A program made the translations under genes and the position numbers. From Pseudomonadota bacterium (GTDB taxonomy: Bacteria; Desulfobacterota; Desulfovibrionia; Desulfovibrionales; Desulfovibrionaceae), in the NCBI GenBank assembly GCA_023399375.1, contig JAEWPX010000171.1, forward strand, positions 1-13,500: 13,500 nt of DNA. Direction: 5' to 3'. The notes below the pieces were generated by a model. That model saw only the letters and a list, made by a program, of their open reading frames with translations, was not told where the DNA came from and ran no database searches. Below are positions 8,857-13,500 of this stretch, in pieces. Within the stretch, counting starts at the first letter, position 1, and each line of letters begins with the position of its first letter.

Positions 8857-9708
8857 TCAGGAATCCGTCTTTTCTCCGCCGGAGGCGGGTTCGTTTTGGC
8901 TGCCCATGCGGTAGCCGGCAAGGTCCACGGTCACGAAGCGGCAGCCGAGGCGGCCGAGGCGTTCGGCCAGGCCGCTTGCGGCCGCGGCCGCGACCAATTC
9001 ACCGATACGCTCCGCCGGGGCCTCGATGCGGGCGAGGTCGCCGTGCAGGCGCAGGCGCGCGCCGGGAAAGCCGAGTTCGGTCAAAAGCGCCTCGCCTCGT
9101 TCGATGCGCGCCAGGACCGCCGCGTCCACGGGCGCGCCATGGGGCAGGCGCGTGAGCAGGCACGGCGCGGCGGGTTTGTCCCAGGTGGGCAGCCCCCACT
9201 CCCGGGACAGGGCGCGGATGTCGGCCTTTCCCAGGCCGGCGTCCAAAAGCGGGCTGACGATGCCGAGCTCGGCCAGGGCCCTGCGCCCGGGACGGTGGTC
9301 GCCGAGGTCGTCGCGGTTGGTGCCGTCGAGCACGTGGGCGACGCCTGCTGCGGCGGCGATCTCCAACAGGCGTGCGAAAAGCAGGCGCTTGCACAGGTAG
9401 CAGCGCTCGGGAGGGTTGTCGCGCAGGGCCACGGGAAACGGCACGTCCACGAGCGTGTGCCGCGATGCGCCGAGGCTCGCGGCCAGGCGCACGGCCTCGC
9501 CGATTTCGCTGCGCGCGGCATAGGGAGGGTCCAGAGTCACGGTCAGGACGTTCTCCGGCCCCAGGGCGTCCAGGGCGGCGCGCAAGAGAAACGTGCTGTC
9601 CACGCCGCCGGAAAAGGCCACGAGCACGCGGCCCATGCCGCGCAGGGCGCGACCCAGGACGTCGGCGCGTTCCCGCGCCCCGGCCGGAAGCGTTTGCGCC
9701 GCGCTCAC
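8857..9708 (-). CDS. larE: Pyridinium-3,5-bisthiocarboxylic acid synthase (sulfur transferase, PP-loop)
   Basis: LarE adenylates the carboxylates made by LarB and replaces oxygen with sulfur. The protein has 283 residues from GTG 9708. The PP-loop SGGVDS is at 33-38, RCYLCKRLLF at 102-111, DGTNRDDLGDHRPG at 128-141, and KPAAPCLLTRLPHG at 178-191. Cys183 occupies the position of the sulfur-donor cysteine of the sacrificial type of LarE, although cluster-dependent LarE also exists. The start GTG overlaps the larC stop as GTGA, strong evidence of coupling. The frame stays open to 10134, but that part is antisense-like, low-complexity and lies within larC, so it is not coding. Confidence 0.94.
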   Translation of the reverse strand: MSAAQTLPAGARERADVLGRALRGMGRVLVAFSGGVDSTFLLRAALDALGPENVLTVTLDPPYAARSEIGEAVRLAASLGASRHTLVDVPFPVALRDNPPERCYLCKRLLFARLLEIAAAAGVAHVLDGTNRDDLGDHRPGRRALAELGIVSPLLDAGLGKADIRALSREWGLPTWDKPAAPCLLTRLPHGAPVDAAVLARIERGEALLTELGFPGARLRLHGDLARIEAPAERIGELVAAAAASGLAERLGRLGCRFVTVDLAGYRMGSQNEPASGGEKTDS

Positions 9709-11045
9709 GACGGCTTCCGGCACGCGGCAATGGCGGCGTAGACCGCGGTCAGCGGCAGGCCGTGCGCCTTGGCCAGCCGGCGGCAGTCCTCGAATTCCGG
9801 CTTGGCGCGCACAACGACCCCGTCCATGAGGGCGTTTTTCATGGTCACCGGACCAAGGGGCGTGTCCAGGGTCGTAAAGACGGTTTCGAGCGCCGTCTTG
9901 TCCAGGGGGAAGCTCTTCACGCCAAGCGTGGTCGTGTGCCGCAGGAGCAGTTCCGTGAACCGCGCCGCGTCGCCCGCGCCGCACAGCAGCGACAGGCACG
10001 TGGCCGGCCGGCTCTTTTTCATGACGATGGGCGTGAAATGCACGTCCATGGCCCCGGCGTCCATAAGCTGGTCCAGGACCGCGCCGAGCATTTCCGCGGT
10101 CATGTCGTCGATGTTGCATTGGAGCAGCCTGCACGGGCTCGATTGTGCCGCATCCGCGCGCGCCAGATGCACGCGCAGGAGGTTGGGGATGGCCATGTCG
10201 CGGTGACCGACGCCGTAGCCGGTCTTTTCCGTGGTCATGGCCGGCGCGGCGGTGAAGCGGTCGGCGAGCGTCGCGAGGATGGCCGCGCCGGTCGGGGTGG
10301 CGGTTTCGGCCGGGGCCGCGCCGCGCGTGGTGGGAATGCCGTGGAGCAGTTCCACCGTAGCCGGGGCCGGCACCGGGATGACGCCGTGGGCGCAGCGCGC
10401 AAAGCCGCCGCCGAGTTCCACCGGCGAACTCCAGACCGCGTCCACGTCAAGCGCGTGGCGGCAGACGGCCGCGCCCACGATGTCCACCAGCGCGTCCGTC
10501 GCGCCGACCTCGTGGAAATGGACCGCCTCCATGGCGACGCCATGCACCTTGGCCTCGGCCGCGGCCAGGCGGCGGAAGATGGCCAAGCTCGTGCGGCGCA
10601 CCGCCGCGTCCAGGCCGCTGCCTTCGATGATCGCCTCGATGTCGCGAAGCGACCGGTGCGGCCCGTGCGCGTGGCCATGCCCGCCATGGGCGTGCGCACG
10701 GCGGTTGCGCCCGTGGTCATGGTCATGGTCGTGATGGTGATCATGCCCGTGGCCATGTTCGTGGTCGTGCGCATGCTCGTGCGAATGATCATGACCATGG
10801 TCGTGTCCATGCCCGTTCTCGGGCGCGGCGTCGGCCGGCATGCCGTCCGCGAGGACCACGTCCACACGCAGGCCGGTTATGCCGTTTTTCGCCGCCTGCG
10901 CCACGCGCAGGTCGAATTCCGCGTCAAGCCCGAGCCTGGACAGCGCGGCGCGCAAATACGCGGGGTCCACGCCGAGATGGAGCATGGCGGCCAGATTCAT
11001 GTCGCCGCTGATGCCGGCGCGGCAGTCGTAATAGAGGATTTTCAT
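9705..11045 (-). CDS. larC: Nickel-pincer cofactor cyclometallase (LarC1-LarC2 in one frame) with His-rich insert
   Basis: LarC uses CTP to insert nickel into the dithio-pyridinium nucleotide, forming the Ni-C and Ni-S bonds of the cofactor of lactate racemase and related enzymes. The 446-residue protein begins with YYDCRAGISGDM at 5-16. It has VHFHEVGATDALVDIVGA at 175-192, TPTGAAIL at 250-257, and the LarC2 part with CNIDDMTAEMLG at 310-321 and MKKSRPATCLSLLC at 342-355. Residues 79-130 form a His-rich insert with 24 histidines, a probable nickel-binding or storage segment. In Lactiplantibacillus plantarum LarC is made by a programmed frameshift; here the two halves are one continuous frame. 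ATG 11045 has GAGGGA about 8 nt upstream. Confidence 0.95.
   Translation of the reverse strand: MKILYYDCRAGISGDMNLAAMLHLGVDPAYLRAALSRLGLDAEFDLRVAQAAKNGITGLRVDVVLADGMPADAAPENGHGHDHGHDHSHEHAHDHEHGHGHDHHHDHDHDHGRNRRAHAHGGHGHAHGPHRSLRDIEAIIEGSGLDAAVRRTSLAIFRRLAAAEAKVHGVAMEAVHFHEVGATDALVDIVGAAVCRHALDVDAVWSSPVELGGGFARCAHGVIPVPAPATVELLHGIPTTRGAAPAETATPTGAAILATLADRFTAAPAMTTEKTGYGVGHRDMAIPNLLRVHLARADAAQSSPCRLLQCNIDDMTAEMLGAVLDQLMDAGAMDVHFTPIVMKKSRPATCLSLLCGAGDAARFTELLLRHTTTLGVKSFPLDKTALETVFTTLDTPLGPVTMKNALMDGVVVRAKPEFEDCRRLAKAHGLPLTAVYAAIAACRKPS
10656..10811 (-). repeat. Degenerate His-codon repeat within larC
   Basis: This 156-nt tract encodes LarC residues 79-130, mostly alternating His with Gly, Asp, Glu or Ala. 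At DNA level it is a degenerate repeat of CAT/CAC codons separated by GAC or GGC, so related hexamers recur in tandem. Such a tract can expand or contract by slippage without a frameshift when whole codon pairs change. Confidence 0.75.
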
Positions 11046-11059
11046 CAATCCGTTCCCTC

Positions 11060-11107
11060 GCCGTATACGGCAATGGTCCCCAAGGCGGCGCACAGGCCGC
11101 CTCGGGG
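11060..11107 (-). promoter_or_regulatory. Dyad elements in the larC leader (palindrome plus hairpin)
   Basis: The 141-nt gap between the reductase stop and larC contains a perfect 12-nt palindrome GCCGTATACGGC (11060-11071), just upstream of the larC Shine-Dalgarno. Next to it is a hairpin with arms 11078-11089 and 11096-11107, paired over 11 of 12 positions with a 6-nt loop. Neither is followed by a T-run. They could be an operator, an attenuator or the end of the upstream transcript; the sequence does not decide. Confidence 0.4.
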
Positions 11108-11146
11108 AATGCGACGTTCGGAGGCAGGATTCGAGGATACTGCCGT

Positions 11147-11163
11147 CGCGGGCGACGCCCGCG
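11147..11163 (-). other. Small hairpin after the reductase gene
   Basis: CGCGGGC (11147-11153) and GCCCGCG (11157-11163) form a perfect 7-bp stem with a 3-nt loop, 23 nt past the end of the minus-strand reductase. There is no T-run. It might help end the reductase transcript, for example as a 3' end stabiliser, but this is uncertain. Confidence 0.3.
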
Positions 11164-11186
11164 CGAGCGGAAACTCCCGACGCGCC

Positions 11187-12395
11187 CTATTGCGGCCGGA
11201 CCTTGAACATATTGCGGGCCGCCTCCATGCGCGCGGGCACGCCCGCGTCCTCCAGTTCGGCGACCACGGATTTGAGCACCTCGGGAATTTCGATGTGCTG
11301 CGGGCACTTTTCCAGGCACTCGCCGCAGGCCGCGCACTGCGAGGCGAACCCCGGCGCGTCCACGCCGATGACGCCGCTCACGCTCACCACGTAGCGGAAC
11401 TTCGCGCCGTCGGCGTCGCCGTTCATGTGCAGGGCGTTGTAGGCGTCGAAGCACTTGGGAATCTGCACGCCCATAGGGCACGGCATGCAGTAGCCGCAGC
11501 CCGTGCAGCCGACCTTGAGCAGTTCCTTGTAGGTCGTCGCGACGCGGTCCACAAGGGCCGTTTCGGCGTCGGTCAGCGACCCGGGCAGGGCCTGCCCGGC
11601 CACGGCGACGTTTTGCGCGACATGGGCTTCCTCGTTCATGCCCGACAGCAGCAGCGTGACCTCGGGATGGTTCCAGACCCAGCGCAACGCCCAGTCCACG
11701 GGCTCGCGCCTTATCGGGGCGGCGTCCCACAGGGCGGCGAGGGCCGGCGCCGGCGCCGGCCGCGCCAGCATGCCGCCGCGCAGGGGCTCCATGACGACCA
11801 CGCCGAGGCCTTTGGCCGCGGCGTAGCGCAGCCCTTCCGTACCAGCCTGGAACTGCTGGTCCAGGTAATTGTACTGGATCTGGCAGAAGACCCAGGGATA
11901 GGCGTCCACGATGCGCTTGAAGTCCGGCAGCAGGCCGTGGAACGAGAATCCGGCGTTGACGATGCGGCCGTCGGCCTTGGCCGCGTCCAGGAAATCCGCC
12001 ACGCCGTGGGAAGCGACCGCGTCCCACAGCGGCCCGTCCAGGGCGTGGACGAGGTAGTAGTCGATGTGGTCGGTTCCCAGGCGCGCCAGTTGCGCGTCGA
12101 GGAACCGGTCCATGTCCGCGCGGCTGGTCACGAGCCAGGACGGCAGCTTGGTGGCGAGCTTCACGCGCTCGCGGTAGCCGTCGCGCAACGCCTTGCCGAG
12201 CAGAGGTTCGCTCGCGCCGGCATGGTAGGGCCAGGCCGTGTCGACATAGTTGACGCCCGCGTCGATGGCGGCGCGGATCTGGGCGATGGCGCGCGGCTCG
12301 TCGATGGCCCCTTCGGGCGTGGCGGGCAGGCGCATGCAGCCGAAACCGAGAATGGAGAGCCGGTCTCCGTTTTTGGGCATGGTCCGATACAGCAT
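11187..12395 (-). CDS. Aldo/keto reductase with C-terminal dicluster ferredoxin domain (COG1453-like)
   Basis: This is a predicted cytosolic oxidoreductase of 402 residues whose substrate is unknown. The N-terminal TIM barrel carries the aldo/keto reductase catalytic set: Asp52 and Tyr57 in VDTAWPYHAG, Lys83 in ATKLPSW, and His117 in DYYLVHALDG. The C-terminal domain has two cluster motifs. One is CTGCGYCMPCP (Cys297, 300, 303, 306), and the other is CAACGECLEKCP (Cys354, 357, 360, 364). This pairing is typical of iron-sulfur AKRs common in anaerobes. ATG 12395 was chosen because AAAAGGAG lies 9 nt upstream; an earlier ATG at 12422 lacks this. It lies upstream of larC on the same strand with a 141-nt gap and diverges from lemA. 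Confidence 0.92.
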   Translation of the reverse strand: MLYRTMPKNGDRLSILGFGCMRLPATPEGAIDEPRAIAQIRAAIDAGVNYVDTAWPYHAGASEPLLGKALRDGYRERVKLATKLPSWLVTSRADMDRFLDAQLARLGTDHIDYYLVHALDGPLWDAVASHGVADFLDAAKADGRIVNAGFSFHGLLPDFKRIVDAYPWVFCQIQYNYLDQQFQAGTEGLRYAAAKGLGVVVMEPLRGGMLARPAPAPALAALWDAAPIRREPVDWALRWVWNHPEVTLLLSGMNEEAHVAQNVAVAGQALPGSLTDAETALVDRVATTYKELLKVGCTGCGYCMPCPMGVQIPKCFDAYNALHMNGDADGAKFRYVVSVSGVIGVDAPGFASQCAACGECLEKCPQHIEIPEVLKSVVAELEDAGVPARMEAARNMFKVRPQ

Positions 12396-12561
12396 GGGGA
12401 ACTTCTCCTTTTGCCGCAGCATTCGGGTTTGGCCGTCTCCGCCTTTGGGGGCGGCCTTGGAGATGGAGCCTCAATACTCGAACCACGGGCTGGGAAAAAC
12501 ACCTAATCCGGGACAAAAGTTGCCCGATCCTGCCACGCGAAGAATACACCCTCCCGGAGAA

Positions 12562-12577
12562 AGCCTTGCCCAAGGCT
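12562..12577. promoter_or_regulatory. Dyad symmetry in the divergent reductase-lemA region
   Basis: The 234-nt region between the divergent reductase and lemA genes contains the perfect dyad AGCCTTG-CC-CAAGGCT, centred about 60 nt before lemA. It could be an operator. A weak promoter-like pair for lemA (TTGCCC near 12520, then an AATACA-type box about 17 nt later) lies just upstream. Nothing else definite was found in this region. Confidence 0.3.
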
Positions 12578-12629
12578 GCCCCAGGGCTTATGGTCTTTCC
12601 ATCATCCGTATTCCCGCGAAGGAGCGCCC

Positions 12630-13214
12630 ATGATCCGACTTGCCAGACTGCTGTGCGCCGTCCTCGTCCTGGCCGGCCTTTCCGGCTGCGGCTACAACCA
12701 GATGCAGACCAACGAGGAGGCGGTCAACGCCGCCTGGGGCAACGTGGAATCGGCCCTGCAACGCCGCATGGACCTCATCCCCAACCTCGTGGAGACGGTC
12801 AAAGGCTACGCCAGCCACGAAAAGGACACGCTGACCGCCGTGGTCGACGCCCGGGCCAAGGCCACGCAGGTCAAAATCACCCCCGAAACCCTGGCCGACC
12901 CGCAAGCCATGGCCGCCTTCCAGCAGGCGCAGGGGCAGATGCAGTCCTCGCTTTCGCGCCTGCTCGCCGTGGTGGAAAACTACCCGCAGCTCAAGGCCGA
13001 CCAGAACTTCCGCGACCTGCAAAACCAGCTCGAGGGTACGGAGAACCGCATCAACGTGGCCCGGCAGCGTTACAACCAAGCCGTGGAGACCTACAACGCC
13101 TCCATCCGCACCTTCCCCAACTCCCTCACCAATTCCGTCCTGCTGCACCTAAAGCCCAAGGAATACTTCAAGGCCGACCAAGCCGCCACCCAAGCGCCCA
13201 AGGTGAAGTTTTAA
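12630..13214 (+). CDS. lemA: LemA-family lipoprotein
   Basis: LemA proteins are small, mostly alpha-helical, membrane-anchored proteins of unclear function, often found beside TPM-domain membrane proteins. The 194-residue product begins with a lipoprotein signal peptide: basic residues at 3 and 6, a hydrophobic core, and lipobox LSGC with Cys20 as the predicted lipidation site. The family core includes NEEAVNAAWGNVESALQRR at about 27-45, DLIPNLVETVKGYASHE at 48-64, and NRINVARQRYNQAVETYN followed by the FPNSLTN region near the C-terminus. AAGGAG (12619-12624) lies 5 nt before ATG 12630. It is divergent from the reductase. Two inverted palindromic elements and a possible partner gene follow. 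Confidence 0.93.
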   Translation: MIRLARLLCAVLVLAGLSGCGYNQMQTNEEAVNAAWGNVESALQRRMDLIPNLVETVKGYASHEKDTLTAVVDARAKATQVKITPETLADPQAMAAFQQAQGQMQSSLSRLLAVVENYPQLKADQNFRDLQNQLEGTENRINVARQRYNQAVETYNASIRTFPNSLTNSVLLHLKPKEYFKADQAATQAPKVKF

Positions 13215-13230
13215 CGGGGGGAAAAGAATG

Positions 13231-13284
13231 CCTCCGGCGGCCAGGAGGGGCCGAGGGCCCCTCCTGGACCACCCCGAAAGGGGG
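13231..13284 (+). repeat. GC-rich palindromic element, copy 1
   Basis: Starting 16 nt after the lemA stop, CCTCCGGCGG leads into a perfect 12-bp stem with CCAGGAGGGGCC (13241-13252), loop GAG and the complementary arm (13256-13267). It is followed by ACC and a small CCCC-GAAA-GGGG hairpin. The same core occurs in inverted orientation at 13401-13450. The position suggests that it also acts as a 3' end or terminator of lemA. Confidence 0.75.
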
Positions 13285-13356
13285 GATTCTCCTGCCTCTG
13301 TGACAAATTGCATTCTCGAGCGGCACAATCTTTTTGTGGTAACGCCCGGAGGCCAC

Positions 13357-13500
13357 ATGCCCCTGCTCCCATCCGTCCGCCCCGCCCCCCAAACCTCCCT
13401 CCGTTCGGGAGGTCCAGGAGGGGCAGTGCCCCTCCTGGCCGCCGGCGGCCTCTTCCTCTTCCTCCTCCTGCTCTTTTCCCCCCTCCTCTCCACCACATCC
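13357..13500 (+). CDS. Partial open frame with signal-peptide-like segment (possible TPM-domain protein)
   Basis: A frame from ATG 13357 stays open to the window end (48 codons). GGAGG (13348-13352) lies 4 nt before the ATG. Residues 24-43 are strongly hydrophobic (PLLAAGGLFLFLLLLFSPLL), like a signal peptide or membrane anchor. A second possible start, GTG 13426, has AGGAGG (13416-13421) just upstream and would give a compact signal peptide; both that start and its ribosome binding site lie within palindromic element copy 2. No diagnostic domain is visible yet. A TPM-domain membrane protein is inferred only from the habit of lemA to neighbour such genes. Confidence 0.42.
   Translation, partial: MPLLPSVRPAPQTSLRSGGPGGAVPLLAAGGLFLFLLLLFSPLLSTTS
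13401..13450 (-). repeat. GC-rich palindromic element, copy 2 (inverted)
   Basis: Read on the minus strand, this segment matches copy 1 nearly base for base: GCCGCCGGCGG, the CCAGGAGGGGC arm, a 3-nt loop, the complementary arm, then ACC and CCCGAA. The stem arms on the plus strand are 13414-13424 and 13428-13438. The two copies are inverted and flank about 115 nt, which contain the candidate start at 13357. Confidence 0.75.

Noticed and set aside
8374..9741. Plus-strand open frame of 455 codons
   Set aside because: It is antisense to larB and larE, both of which have clear family motifs.
9709..10134. Upstream extension of the larE frame
   Set aside because: It would lie wholly inside larC in another frame, has an Arg/His-rich composition unlike LarE, and the GTGA overlap gives a natural start at 9708.
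9705..11045. Possible frameshift dividing LarC1 and LarC2
   Set aside because: The frame is continuous from 11045 to the stop at 9705 with both halves intact, so no recoding is needed.
9372..12506. Plus-strand open frame of 1044 codons
   Set aside because: It is antisense to larE, larC and the reductase. Its translation is rich in Arg, Gly, His and Ala with no recognisable domain. GC-rich codon bias explains long open antisense frames.
13295..13335. Promoter-like TGACAA-17-CACAAT before the last open frame
   Set aside because: The match to consensus is weak on both boxes, and the spacing was the only support, so it is not listed as a feature.

Overview
This is a GC-rich window of ordinary chromosomal DNA. 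The gene content and order (ispE, tRNA-Gln, prs, a long L25/CTC protein, pth, carD, rho) point to a sulfate-reducing deltaproteobacterium of the Desulfovibrionaceae. That assignment rests on protein flavour and gene order, not on a database search. No insertion sequence, prophage, CRISPR array or rRNA was seen.

Bases 1-5692 form a plus-strand housekeeping block: isoprenoid kinase IspE, a complete tRNA-Gln(UUG) with encoded CCA, PRPP synthetase, ribosomal protein L25/CTC, peptidyl-tRNA hydrolase, a CarD-type RNA polymerase-binding regulator, and termination factor Rho. A strong intrinsic terminator separates rplY from pth. A good promoter and an untranslated leader of about 150 nt precede rho. 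Bases 5693-7946 carry, on the same strand, a small DUF188 (YaiI/YqxD) protein and an exported M48 zinc metalloprotease with a TPR domain (BepA/YfgC-like).

Bases 8086-11045 hold a minus-strand operon transcribed larC-larE-larB. These three enzymes make the nickel-pincer nucleotide cofactor: LarB carboxylates NaAD, LarE adds sulfur, and LarC inserts nickel. larC and larE overlap as GTGA, and larE and larB are 3 nt apart. The apo-enzyme gene larA is not in the window. LarC carries an unusually long histidine-rich insert. Upstream on the same strand (11187-12395) is an aldo/keto reductase with two C-terminal [4Fe-4S] motifs, separated from larC by 141 nt with dyad symmetry. A perfect 19-bp hairpin separates the convergent M48 and lar units.

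From 12630 rightwards, divergent from the reductase, lies a LemA-family lipoprotein gene. It is followed by two inverted copies of a GC-rich palindromic element. The second copy sits inside the 5' end of an open frame that leaves the window and encodes a signal-peptide-like segment, possibly a TPM-domain partner of LemA.

The most interesting points are the His-rich LarC in a larA-less operon, the inverted palindromic element that may supply a ribosome binding site and start codon, the AT-hook-like extension on Rho with an alternative start, and several strong hairpins, one of them inside ispE. I see no clear evidence of a wholly new system. Long antisense frames are common here because of the high GC content and are treated as artefacts.
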